Shown: positions 48,346 to 59,079 of the stretch, piece after piece
How positions within the stretch are numbered: position 1 is the first letter of the stretch
How the letters are laid out: each line of letters starts with the position of its first letter
Source of the DNA: Pascua guehoae
Taxonomy: Eukaryota; Basidiomycota; Tremellomycetes; Trichosporonales; Trichosporonaceae
Reading direction: 5' to 3'
NCBI GenBank assembly: GCA_001600415.1
Contig: BCJX01000001.1
Location: forward strand, 2,160,271 to 2,224,270
DNA: 64,000 nt
The notes under the pieces: generated by a model
Seen by the model: only the letters and a program-made list of their open reading frames with translations
Told to the model about the DNA's origin: nothing
Databases searched by the model: none
Made by a program: the position numbers and the translations under genes

Positions 48346-48837
48346 GTGTAGCCAACGGGGTACACGGATGGGTGATGGCAGATCCGCCTGGGCTGTAAAG
48401 GACGTGACGAGTGCGGCGATCCGCGGTTGCGTGTATGGACGTGTAGCGTGCCCAACGGCAAGCCTAGGTGGGCGTGTGAGCAGTCACGGGCAGAGTCGTG
48501 AACACGGCGCAGCGCTGTCGGGCTCGCTTGAGAGCGACAAGTGCTGCCGGGGAGCATGCCGGCGAGGGTTACTGTACAAGTCCCACGAGGAGGCGTACAC
48601 CCAAGAGCGCGTGCTCAGGTGCAGTGGCCCATGTGGTGCTATGAATGTAGCCTGTATCTACGGCAGTGCAGTGTGGGTGCGGTGTGTTGTGGTTGTTGTG
48701 GTTATTGTGTTGTGCAGTGTAGCAGTGTAGTGTCGCGCTGTGCAGTGTAGTGTAGTGTCGTGGTGTGTAGTGTAGTGTATACTGATCTCGTGCTGCAACT
48801 GCGCCTCAACCGACGGAGATGCCGAGTGCGGTATGAA

Positions 48838-48900
48838 GAGACAAGGCGGACAACAGGAGACAAGGCGAACAACAGGAGACAAGGCGAACAACAGGAGGGT
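48838..48900. repeat. Tandem repeat, about 17-bp unit (GACAAGGCGAACAACAG)
   Basis: Three adjacent near-identical copies of GAGACAAGGCGRACAACAG. Confidence 0.75.
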
Positions 48901-49248
48901 AAGTCACAAAGACGGAAATGTGGTTTATAGTCGAGCTTGGAAGCCAAGCTACCGCTTGCCGTGCAGTGTCGACATGTGCCTCGAGCATATAGACGAGACA
49001 GACCGAAGGGACGTCAAGACTTGAGGACCGCATAGCGAGCAAGGTGCCAGCACGGCGATTAGTGTGGGGAATAGGTAATCAATGCCACATGATATCCAGG
49101 CGACACAGCGACCGATGGGAGCCATCTAGCCATCACTGCGAAACAAGCCACAACTGCATGCATGTATAGCATTGGAGAATAGGCGGTTTGGCCCGACCCA
49201 GTGGCTAGCTAGCCCACCCCTATCTTTGGCTGTCGCGGTGAAACACTA

Positions 49249-51461
49249 TTACTTGACTTCGAGCCTTAGAGCATCGTACATGACTGACAGACCGCTCATG
49301 ACGCCACTTCCCGTCCCATTGAAGGGCAAGGAAAGGATAATCTCGTTCTCCTCCTGGTACGACAGGTACGAGGACGGGAAGACGAATTGATTGCGGTTCT
49401 GGTAGCAGGTAATGCCGCTACGGCTTGCGCACGACCCCGAGTTATAATACCTGCCGTCAGCGCCGTTGGTGCAAGCCAGCTAGGGCCAAGAGCCCTGCCC
49501 ACAGCTCTTGGTACTAACGGAAGAATGAGCGGCTCCAGCTCGTGGCCATTGACGACCACAACGTAAGGGAGATTCGAGTACTGCGCGGTTGGGCTGTATA
49601 CGTCGGTATTGCCGGCGGCAGTGGTGACACCAGCAAACTGGATGGTCAATGTCGCTTGCTTGGTACCCTTGAGCTTTGGTTTGTCGACATCGAATGTGAT
49701 CGTCCAGTTGTTGATTGTCGACGCCGCCACAACCTCGGGTCGGGTCAGAGTACCGCCAAACACGGCCCAATGAACATAGTTGAAGTCTGTCGCCTCGTCG
49801 CTCTTGCCAACCTTAAAGTTGACGCCGTTGGGAAAGTCGTCGATAAAATCGTACGTGCCCCAGTACATTCGGTACTCGGGCGGGTGCAAGGGGTGATTCG
49901 GGTCGGGGTGGTTGCCGTGGCGAAACTCGCCTGCAGACTTGTCTGGCGTGCCGATACGCCACAGTTCCGTGCCTGCACTCTCCGCCTTCCACTGGATCGT
50001 CTTACTGTTCGTCTCCTTGTTGGCCTTGACAGTAATCTTTTCGTACACAAAGTCGCCAAAAATGCCGTCGGCGTAAACTGTCAGGCGGTAATCGCCAGCG
50101 ACCACGCGGGGGATTTCGACACTACCGTCGGCGCCCACGTCGGCCCAGTACTGGTATGCAGCGGTGTTCTGCGCATTGTCCTGGTAGTCGAATCCTGGCG
50201 CCGAGAGGATGGCGATCGGGTTCTTGCTGCCCTTGGGCAGCTTGATCTTGGCCTTCCAGCTGCCCCGCCCACTGGTTGGGACGTAGCCCGGGACGTGGTG
50301 CGCAATGTCATCGTAAAACCTGGCAGTCTTGCCAATGTCGGCGTATTTCTCGGCGTCGGCGCGGAGCTCGGCAATGGAACCGCCGGCGCTACCTTTGTTG
50401 AAGTGGTAAATCGATGGGCCCCATGTGCGGTCGAAACCGTCGGTAATGTTGGGCGCCTGGTTGCCGTGGTGGTTTGAAACCATATAGTTGTACAGCAACC
50501 CATCGATGACGAGGTCCGAGTACGTCGGGCCGCCGAAAAATGTGTCCTTCGAGTTGTAGACCATCCACGCACCATAGGTCGAGTTGTCGGGTGACGCCGT
50601 ACCGTCTGCAAAGAGGCCGTGGACTTTGTGGTCGCGATATACCTCTGACAGAGTGTACTTTGTAAAGTAGTCGCCTACTTGCTCGACAAATGGGTCGTCT
50701 TGGCGTTAGAAGCTAGTCAAGCCCACAGCACCCCGACCAGTCCCACAGCACACAAAACTCACTCGTCCTGTTACCAAGGTACCACGTAGTGTCCTGGACC
50801 AACGTCGCAACACCCAGATCAAACGTGGCGTCGACGGCAGGGTTGGGCTGGGGCTGCGGTACGTTGAACTCTGCCGACGAGCTGAGGTGCGTAAAGAGTG
50901 GTCCGTGCGGGCGGAAGAGGGTGCGGAGCTCGAGCATACCGACAAGGAATGGCACCGACGAGTTGTGGTACGCAATGTGCGTAAAGGCATGCAGGCTGGT
51001 CTCGTCGCCTCGAAGGAACCAGTATTGTTCAAACACCTCGCCTGCGCTGTCAGACTGGCACTCACGCTCACATCCCCCCACTCACCCACGACGCCATCCG
51101 GCTCAGCTTGGCTCATGACCATGCCGCCATACGGGATACCGGCCGAGTCGGTTCCCGTGATGAGCTTGTAGGTCGCCGTCTTCCCCGGAACGTAGTTGCC
51201 GCCCTTGGGTGTAACAGCATAGCTGTCGACATAAGGCCCAATGGCACTCGAGCTCGACACCGGTGTGCCCAGCAGGTTGAGGCCGTCCAAGTCGACCGTC
51301 GTAATGCGAGCCGTGGCTTTGTCGAGGACAAACCTGATGCGGTCGTTGGCGAGCGTCAAGGTCGAGTTGCTTTCGGTGGCAGTCAAAGCGTTAGACGACG
51401 AAAGTGTCGAGAGGGCAACGAGGGGAAGCACCCAACGCGAGCGGGGGGTGATGAGCCGCAT
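49249..51461 (-). CDS. Secreted rhamnogalacturonan lyase (polysaccharide lyase family 4)
   Basis: Cuts the rhamnose-galacturonate backbone of pectin by beta-elimination outside the cell. Exons on the minus strand: 51461-51086, 51041-50763, 50698-49519, 49450-49249; 678 aa with consistent phases. A signal peptide covers about 1-25 (LPLVALSTLSSSNA). The catalytic N-terminal beta domain includes FEQYWFLRGDE, LHAFTHIAYHN, FGGPTYSDLVIDG and NHHGNQAPN. The middle fibronectin-like domain begins near PTSGRGSWKAKIKLPKG and includes DYRLTVYADGIFGDF. The C-terminal carbohydrate-binding-like domain includes ELWRIGTPDKSAGEF, FPNGVNFKVG and YVHWAVFGG, with two cysteines near the end (GSCASRSGITC). This order is that of fungal PL4 enzymes. 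The third donor is GTTAGT, less common here. A TATATTA element lies about 50 bases before the ATG. Confidence 0.93.
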
Positions 51462-52760
51462 TGTGGATGTCGCTGAAAGGTCAGTGTGTTGTTAGTGGGA
51501 GGCGCCTAATATAGCATCGTGCCAAGTACAGTTCAAGGATGGGCCGGTAAACAGACAAGCATTGCAACGGAGTAGCATTGTTCCGAGGAGAAAGAGAAAT
51601 GATGTGCGCGGATGTGGGCCGACGATGAGAGGTTGTTTGGGACATCTGGCGCTAAATGCCGCAACATGGGTCCGGAAGTACCCTTGACGAGAGCAACACC
51701 ACGAGTTAATGGGTTAGGTTCAATGCGGGGGACCGGGGGTTCAGAGAGGGTTCGGAGAGCCCGGCCGAAGTGGAAGCACCTACTGGCGAACAGGGAACAT
51801 TGAACAAACAAACACAAGCCCCAAAGGAGGACGAGGCATCCCAATTACCGACACCCTGGTGTTCCGGTTCGATTCGGGGCCCCGTACGCCATTAACCTTC
51901 TTCTGTGCATTCTTGATGTCTCCTTCTTGTGCCAGCTTTGGGGACCTCTGGGGCCAAGTGGAGACCCGCGCACACACCAACGTGAGTTGTGTGGAGAAAC
52001 CTCGGAAACCTAGGAAACCGCCGGGCCGCCCGGCCCGCCACGACTCGTTCAATGACTGAGTACAAGCCATTACTGTCGATGATGCACAGCAGTCACCTGA
52101 GCAGAGTGCTCGGGTGAACATTGCAGCGGCCGCTGGCCCAAAGTTGGGCTGTCACCCTTGGGCCGGCGCCGGCGCCGGAAGGCCGGCGGCCCGCACTGCA
52201 TGATGAGCCATAGACTGCGGACTTGTGGTCACTTTGAGGCTTTTCGGGGGACCATTGTGCCGTGAACCGCGTTATCGCGAGGCCGAGTTCGTTTCAGGCA
52301 GAGACAAACGGAACCCAGTGACAGAACAGACTTGGACGGATAAAGTCGACGAAGAGGGGGCAGTTGCTGGCGGCACAAAAGTCGAGATCGTTGCTGACAG
52401 AGGATGACGGGTCGCCTTGGGAATTTGACGTTTTCAGAAACGTTCATTTAGTATAGTTGCTGGTAGTACTGTACACTTCTGGTGGGACTGCTGCTCGATT
52501 CAGCGCAGACCTGACAATGTAGATACAGGTTGGTCGTGCATGCATGGTCGTGTATTTGTGTACAAAGCGGTCTCTTTCAAACTAGCCAGTCCAGCACCGG
52601 ACACGGGGCAGCCAGGAGTGGTGGTTGGGCGTGCTTACGCGTTGACCTTGACCTGTCGAGTATCCCCTTCAACACGCCCTTACCGTCCGCCATACTCTCA
52701 CAGTCGAAGCTCAGGCGGCCGCGGCGTCGTGGCACCAACCTCTACCGCCCCACTGGCTCG
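51462..52760. other. Intergenic 1.3 kb
   Basis: No supported gene. It contains the promoter of the lyase gene (to the left on the minus strand) and the sequence downstream of the small gene at 52761. A GGCCGGCGCCGGCGCCGGAAGGCCGGC palindromic GC block lies at about 52160-52187. The interval 52530-52760 is shared with the decayed copy at 47925-48130. Confidence 0.5.
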
Positions 52761-53548
52761 TCATCCTTGCGAGCTGGTGTCTGGGACTTGTACGACGTTG
52801 TCCGTGTGGGTATGGAAGGCGTCCGTGCGCTGTACAGCGTCGTTGGTGCGGCTGGGGACTTTGTCCGTGGGGGACTCGCCCTTGTCGCCCCGGCCCTGCG
52901 GTACGACGTCCGGGGCATCCTCAAACACATTGGTGGAGCGTTTGCCGGTGAGCGAAGCCGCGTGGCTGTTGAGACGAGACGTGGCCGTCTCCTCCGAGAT
53001 GCTGGTAGATTCAGAGTGTGCGGCGGGCGCCGTGGCGCTGGGAGCAACGGTGGTGGGGGTGGTGTGCGTGACGGACGAGTAGTCGGTGACCGAGACGTGC
53101 ATGGCCTTGATGGTGTGCGGACCGTGCTCGCTCACACTGGACATGGGCACGCGGGGGACGTTGGAATACAAGCCCAACCCCGCGGGGGCGGGAGGAATAC
53201 GCGCCTGTGCATTAGCATTTGGGATATTGGGGTTTGGGGGTGAGCGAGGAGGGGTTGCTCACATGGGCACGAAACGACGAATTGGTAGTCCCCAGGCCGG
53301 TCTGAAGGTCAGTTGGCTATTGTGGTGCTATGTGCAATGTCGTGCGCTGATATTCAGCCTTCCCAGGGCATGTACTCACCGCACTGCCGCTGGCAGACGA
53401 GGTGGCGCTACGATCCTCCTTCTACATTGTCAGGAAGCTGAGATTGTCAAGCACTTACGGGTGCCACGTTCTCCTTGTTGTGGCTGCGAAGTATGCGGTC
53501 GCTGGGGATAAAGCGGCGTTTGTTGCGCGAGGGGCGGTCTGGGGGCAT
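52761..53548 (-). CDS. Small Ser/Thr-rich protein of unknown function
   Basis: Four exons on the minus strand: 53548-53459, 53421-53380, 53301-53263, 53204-52761; 204 aa. Every junction is phase 0 and has clean ends (GTAAGT, GTGAGT, GTGAGC; CTGAC or CTAAT branch sites before AG). That exon chain is the main evidence that the gene is real, because no single frame is long. The N-terminus is basic (RPSRNKRRFIPSDRILR) and contains KEN in HNKENVAP, a possible APC/C degron. The middle and end are Ser/Thr-rich and disordered (TTPTTVAPSATAPAA), with no signal peptide or membrane segment. A decayed duplicate of the last exon sits 4.6 kb away. I recognise no family. The KEN box plus small disordered protein could hint at a cell-cycle regulator, but this is speculation. 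Confidence 0.6.
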
Positions 53549-55882
53549 GTTGGTCGAGTTTGTGGGTGGGTACGGTACGAGATGGGTAGTGGGAAACAGC
53601 AACAGTAGCAAGTGGGGTGCTCGTTGTGTACAGAGGAAGATGGAGTGAGGTCAAGATGGCACTTGGTCTCTTCTTATACAATAACTGGGGAGCCCCAGTG
53701 CTGGGACGGCCCACAGCGTCGGCTTCTAGCCTTTCTGAAGGAGAGCCTCTGGGGAACACTCGCCTGTTGGTCCAATACGTTCAGTGTTCGTCAGAGGATA
53801 TAGACGCCTCGCTGGTCTCGCTGAGTACACACCAATTTTGACCATAGCCCCTCACTGTTTTACCTTCACACCTTCACCTTCACCCACCCCCCGGGTCTCC
53901 TTCCGCCCTGTTCTGCAGTTTGGTCGTTGCAGCGGGGCACATCTGGGAAGTTGGAGGGAATGTGGCGTGTGTGTCCTGCCCGTACAACAAGAAGACGATG
54001 AAAACAAAAGTGTTGAGAGATGTCTCTCTCGATGGCGTTGTTCCGGGCACGGTCCCACAATGATGCTTCTCAACACATTCTTGCAAGCTGCACCATTACT
54101 GTTGCACATGAGCAACTCTGGTGGAGAGTTGTGGGAGGGGGGGGGGATTCGAACACGGCCCGGAGCGGAGGTAAACAGAGCCGAATATTATACAGTCAAA
54201 AGTGGAGACGAGGACAGAGGCAAAGCACAGGCTGCGTTCGTGCCCCAAGGTGTAGCATGTTCCTCTGGCCGACGGTTGCTGGTCTTTCGCCACGATCAAG
54301 TTCGGATGCTCCACTCTTTGTATTTTCACATTGGGACAATAACGCGATCCACGACGCTGCCCCACCCCTGTGGCGTGTTGGCATCCGTGGTGTGTTGCTT
54401 CTGTGGCGTGTTACATGTCGGGCAAGTGGCGTCCTGCCCGCTGATGACATTCCCCATCAGATCTGTCATGCTGAACGCATGTCAAGGGGCGAACACACAT
54501 GGAATGAAAGAGAATCAAAGATGACGGTGAGAAAAAGCATCAACAAGGAAAGGGCTGGAGCATCAGAGAGCGTGGAAAAGAGATGTGGCGCGTGGAAGAT
54601 GGAGAGGCAGCGACATGTGACATCCATTGAACAACAGTAGATCTTGGGTCCATGGGGGGACAGCGGGGGAGAAAACCCAGTTCGAGCTCTGGACGCGATC
54701 GAAGGTGACAGCCTTGGGTTACGCCGTTACGCCACCCAAGCAACGATCCCAAAACGGGACATGGCGCGGTTGTGACGCGACAACGATGCTGTTGAACTGC
54801 TAACTATTGCCATTCACTCCCGGTCAAGACGGCATTGACATTTTGTTGTTTTGTTGATGCACTCCATACGATCACACGTTCATCCGACCCCACAGGCGAC
54901 AGAGAGAGCTCGAGAATGAACTTGCCCTGCAAGGCCCACTCCCCCCATCCAACACTTATCTCGCTGCGCTACAGTAGTTGCGGTCGTGAACGACCTGCTC
55001 TGTGAGGTGTCGGCGATTGACCACGGCACAACAACCCACTTCTGAGCAGACGATTTAGCTCAGTTGGTTAGAGCGCACGCTTCATATCTCACCCCGCCAC
55101 AAGCGAGCCCAGTAAACGCCAATTGCCCTGAAAGAAATCAGGCATTGCACTCGAAACTGCCTGCCATACTTCTTTGCATGGTCGGGTTACCGAGAACACG
55201 ACCATCTGTAGTGTCGGTTCGATGCAGCATACTTTTATGGGCGGAGCACCAGTTTGAAGCATCAAAGAGCGAGGACACTTGACTGGCTGGCCAGAGGGTG
55301 GAGAGCGGGCAAGGAACGGAGGATACGGGTACGGCGAGAATGACGGATCCTCCCTCCCGTGGGTACTCCTAGCGTTGGCCGGGGCTCATGATAGGCCAGA
55401 GTGTGGATGACTTGCTTTGTTTTGAATGCATTAATAAAAAGGCCGATAATTCACCAGGGGGGTTGATGGAAAGAAGAGTCGTGTAGAGGTGCGGTCCTGT
55501 TTGGGCTGGTGTGGCAGTGTGGCAGTTGTGGCAGTTGTGGCAGTTGTGGCATGTGGCGCAGTGCCAGTCATGTTCACGCGCCAAGCACTCATGGAGCTGA
55601 AACCCATGCAGCCATGCAGCCAGGCTTTCCAAAGCCCTGTGTGTTCGACTAGCTTGCGGCAACTCGGCCGTCCAGCAACTAGCTATCATGTGGAAGCGCC
55701 CACCATATTGTTCCATGTGACTGCCACTATGGCCTGCTGCTGCTCAAACGTGTACGCGCGTCCGTCACCACGTGTACCACAACGCAATGCACGCTACCCT
55801 TTCCCGTACGACTCTACTTGCCCCACGACTGTCCACCAAATTGCGCGCGACGCCAAGCAGCATTCTTCTCCAGCGCTAAGCG
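53549..55882. other. 2.3 kb region without protein genes
   Basis: No supported coding sequence. An orphan tRNA 5' half lies at 55049-55086. A (GTGGCAGTT)n short repeat is at about 55505-55550. The remainder has scattered short frames with no splice chain. Confidence 0.5.
55049..55086 (+). pseudogene. Orphan 5' half of tRNA-Met(CAT)
   Basis: GACGATTTAGCTCAGTTGGT and the following bases are a perfect tRNA 5' half: a 7-base acceptor strand, an intact A box, a full D arm, a 5-base anticodon stem strand (CACGC) and a loop TTCATA with anticodon CAT at 55083-55085. The match stops at position 37, the canonical tRNA intron site. No partner for the anticodon stem (GCGTG), no proper B box with T stem, and no acceptor strand AATCGTC occur in the next 250 bases. 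So this is either a tRNA with an exceptionally long intron or, more likely, a fragment. Confidence 0.7.
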
Positions 55883-56575
55883 TCAGCGTAGTTCACAGGG
55901 GCCGTAAAGTTGCAACCCACGCAGAAGCAGGATGGAGATCTCGGCGCCGTAGTACAGGGCGCCAATTTGAAGAGGCGTATTGTGAGGGTAGATGCCTTTT
56001 GAGTTCGAAGATCATCCTGCTGTCAATTCACTCGTTCTGTGTAAAACCCGACGTTATCAGGCCCACGACATTCTACGTACTGGAGCGACGCGGGGTCCCT
56101 GCCCATGCGGGCGGCAAACACGTTCTGAAGTCAGCATTGCATATTTGCCACTGGATAGGACTAGGCGTGGTGGGGCGTTTCGAAAATGCTATGGCCCAAC
56201 AAGAACAGCCATTGCAGTGTGGTGAGTCGGTCTGATGTGGGGTTTATCTATGTGGGAGGGTTGGCCAGGGAGGAGGGACGGCCGAGGGGCGGGGTGGCGA
56301 GGGGTTGTCCTCCGTCTGGCGGAGACAGTTGTAAAGCAGAAACACAACCTCGCGTGTGAACACTCACAAGCGCCTTGCTAAGCGGGTCGGTGACCTTGAG
56401 GGTGAAGGGAGTTCTGCGCTGGGTGTCGGGATGGCGAATGTAGATAATCACCGACGCTGACATTAGCGAAAGAAGGCGATGTTGGCGTAGGTATGTAGCT
56501 GTGGCAAGAGACACAGCACAAGAGTCTGTACTTACGGACCGTGTCCTTGGGAGGAATGTCGGCGGGGCCGGGCAT
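55883..56575 (-). CDS. Ubiquitin-like (SUMO/Rad60-SLD type) protein with apparent frameshift
   Basis: Exons on the minus strand: 56575-56536, 56456-56368, 56124-56081, 56016-55883. The first three join in phase with GTAAGT, GTGAGT and GTACGT donors. The product begins MPGPADIPP, then VIIYIRHPDTQRRTPFTLK and NVFAARMGRDPASLQ, then continues with YPHNTPLQIGAL and GAEISILLLRG. That order of beta strand, helix and strands is the SUMO/Rad60-SLD ubiquitin fold, about 110 aa. There is no C-terminal Gly-Gly, so it is not a classical conjugated SUMO. In the last exon the first six codons (MIFELK) and the remainder lie in different frames. The shift falls at a run of four A (T at 55997-56000 on +). No splice signal can bridge it. 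Either one extra A is a sequence error or the gene is recently broken. Confidence 0.6.
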
Positions 56576-57581
56576 GGTGGTTGACACTCCACTTGGGTGG
56601 ATAAAAATAAATCGGTGGAAATGTGAGGATGGAAAAGCCAAAGGTTTGTGGATGGTCAAGACTGTAGACTCCAAGCGGATCAGCAGCATGAGGCTGTCGG
56701 CGAACGCAAAATGCCGAGTGTGGCATGTGCATGTGCGAACACGTCTGGAAACGACGATCCCTCCGTCAAACAATGACAGATATAAAACTGAGGTAGGGAG
56801 AGACCACATGGGTTGGGATGATGGGCTCCACACACGAGGAGAAGGCACAGAGACTCTTGAGTTCAACCAGTCACCGTTTTATCTCGGGATAATAGGCAAG
56901 ACTAATGCGTATGAGTATCGTTGAACAGCCACTACGACGCAATATTCAGTGTACCGAAGGTGATATAGTGCCCAACCAGGTGTAAGTGCGTCCGGAAAGT
57001 CGTGAACTCGGTATTTCCACATCTCTGCGCCAACTGGGATTTATCCAGTTCACGTTCACATCCACCGCAAGGCGTGAGGCTGCTCATGTTGCTCAGGCGC
57101 CTACAGCTTATCCCGTCAGACCACCTGGGTCGCTTGACCAGCACACGAGTATCACAACTACACGAGTGGCACAAGCCCGACACGGTCACACCCTGGACCT
57201 GACCACGGTTCCAACCCCGATCCAAACATGCCAAACGCCAGCCAAATTCTACACCAGATTCGACGACAGAGCCGGTCGGGGCTTCGTTGTACACTACAAT
57301 GTTACCATTCCATACCATCCACCACCTGCCACGCGCCAGGGCCGCCTCGTCGCGCCTGCACACCACCGGTGTTAAGCGACCCCGGGTGTATCATTGGAAG
57401 GGCGGAAGCAAAATACAGTGGCGGAAGTCGGTTCCCTTTTGACCACTGCCTGTTGGCCACTGACGTATGACGAGCATCCACCCAAGGGTCAAAAGATGCG
57501 AGACTCTGCCCGCCATGGCCTACTTCAACTAAACCAAGTGCATACCTCAATTCCACTTGATCCACTTCTCATACCATAACC
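56576..57581. other. Intergenic 1.0 kb
   Basis: No confident gene. It includes the promoter of the ubiquitin-like gene and a leader-like stretch (TCAATTCCACTTGATCCAC and similar) just before the ATG at 57582. A 130-codon frame at 56986-57375 lacks splice partners and codon bias and is not called. Confidence 0.45.
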
Positions 57582-57710
57582 ATGCCTCCCCGCCTACGAA
57601 CACTGGGCGTGCGCGCGGTCCCGCTCACCGGCGCCGCCGCGCTGTCCATCGCTGCGTATACCATGTACACCATGCCGCCTACCCCCCTCGACGCCGTGAC
57701 GCTGGGTTGG
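57582..57710 (+). pseudogene. Possible truncated 5' exon of a mitochondrial-type protein gene
   Basis: ATG at 57582 follows a leader-like sequence (ATACCATAACC). The first 43 codons are strongly C/G-biased and read like an import signal plus a short membrane anchor: RLRTLGVRAVPLTG, then AAALSIAAYTMYTMPPTPL. After about 57710 the coding character stops and the sequence becomes the antisense end of the transporter relic. The frame then runs on without bias to a stop at 57905. I cannot identify the protein. It looks like the start of a gene whose remainder was replaced. Confidence 0.35.
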
Positions 57711-58530
57711 GGGATAGCTAGTGCCAGGGACCGCCATTCAATAAATGAGAAGATGCTCTTTCTTGCTGAATGGCTGCTTGCGTCAGTTCAGGTTCTACTC
57801 GTCGACAGAACTGTGCTCACACCAGGGTTGAGAGGGACGCCGAAAATGTTCCACTTGGGCATGACCTTTGCCCAGGCGACGCCAAAAGGGTCTTTATATA
57901 ATTAGCAAATATTCCCGCCTGAATCAACCTACACGTAACAAGCTGGATCATGCCGGCAGAAATAGTGATGCGGTGGTAGCGAAGACCGAAAATGGCATTA
58001 ATGACACAGCCGATGGCAGACAAAAGTGTGCCGAGCACAAATACGCGGATTGTCAGAGACGGAATCGTTTGGTCGTCCGTGTTTGCGGCCACGGCGCGTT
58101 GACTTCAGGGTACGGCGAGCTCATGGTCGTGAGGAGTACAGAGATGGGCATCTCCTAAACCAGCTGTTCGTACAGGTCTGGGTTGGCGATAGTGTTTGGG
58201 TCTTCAAAGAACGTTTTCATCCTCTCCAGCGTCTGGGGGTTAAATTCGGCATCGTGCGCGTGCGACAGACCTTTAAAATGGTGAGCGTCGTACGTGAGGG
58301 GAGTAGTGGCGCTTTCTTACAATTTTGGCCTGCGCGGCCGTCATGTCGGGAAGCTTGTCCTCGAGCTCGATGAGCTCGTCCTTTGTGATTTGGATGTGGC
58401 CCGAAGCGAGTAGATTGTCCCCCAGGTCGGGTGTCTCCTTGGTCGTGTTATCTTTCGCCGTCCCATTGCCGACCGCTTCCTGCAGTGTTAGTCCGGAGAG
58501 CGCCACGACAGCCTGAGCTTGTGGGCTTTT
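57711..58530 (-). pseudogene. Oligopeptide transporter (OPT family) relic, N-terminal part only
   Basis: OPT proteins are proton-coupled peptide/metal-chelate permeases of about 700-900 aa. Only about the first quarter remains here. Reading down the minus strand: an acidic N-terminal segment at 58321-58530 (KDELIELEDKLPDMTAAQAK); FNPQTLERMKTFFEDPNT (about 58180-58260); then ANTDDQTIPSLTIRVFVLGT, the family's hallmark entry to the first membrane helix; RYHRITISAGMIQLV; an intron 57892-57932; GVAWAKVMPKWNIFGVPLNPG; and a final FSKKEHLLIY. Damage: an in-frame TAG at 58154-58156 where relatives have a sense codon, a frameshift at about 58093-58100, and a TGA at 57738-57740. The later membrane helices are absent. 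Confidence 0.75.
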
Positions 58531-58994
58531 TATTTGTATGATGGAGACTCACCACCCATTGGGTGACGTCCTTGTGGTTTGCCTTTTCGACAACTGCCAA
58601 GGTATTCCTGGGGACTTGACGAGCCCAAAGGTTACGGCAATCTTTAGGTCGATGTGGGTATGATAATCGTTCGCTGCAGGGCAATTATCCCGACTCGACA
58701 TCCAGCGGCCTTGTTCCGAGTCGACGTCACATGGTTATTTCAAGTCGTGTTTAACAAGAGCGCGTCTGGTGGCGTCTGTCTTGCATTGATCAGGGTCGAT
58801 GCCGGCCCCGCGCGGTTCGTCAGAATGCATTTCTTGGCCACTTGCCGGCACCTGTTTCAACAACACACAGAGGCGGTCAGAGAGTACTTGGCAGGGTTCC
58901 AGGTTGCATACCGACTGGAACTCATCCCACCGGCGCCTTCTTGTTCAGAGGTTAGAATTTTTCACCAGTAGTGTCTCCTGAGACTTGCAGCATG

Positions 58995-59040
58995 AATGCA
59001 ATGCAATGCAATGCAATGCAATGCAATGCAATGCAATGTA
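58995..59040. repeat. Pentanucleotide microsatellite (AATGC)n
   Basis: About nine perfect units of AATGC, followed by degenerate units up to 59057. Confidence 0.9.
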
Positions 59041-59079
59041 ATTTAATGCAATGTAACCTAGTACAACCCCGCATTCGAG

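Larger units (their letters stand above)
46537..49248. other. 2.7 kb gene-free region with one decayed duplicate
   Basis: No functional gene is supported. The segment at about 47925-48345 is a diverged copy of the 3' part of the gene at 52761-53548 (see separate entry). GTGTAGTGTAGTGTCGTGG-type simple repeats lie at about 48690-48780, followed by three copies of GGAGACAAGGCGAACAACA-like units at about 48840-48900. Confidence 0.5.

Noticed and set aside
49542..50477. 311-codon open frame on the + strand
   Set aside because: Lies opposite the large exon of the rhamnogalacturonan lyase, which has unmistakable family motifs.
55190..55240. Possible tRNA 3' half (GGTTCGAT) downstream of the half tRNA
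   Set aside because: The flanking bases do not form a T stem, and the acceptor and anticodon strands do not pair with the 5' half.
58654..58971. 105-codon + strand frame beside the transporter relic
   Set aside because: Looks protein-like in parts, but has no supported start, no splice chain and no recognised family.
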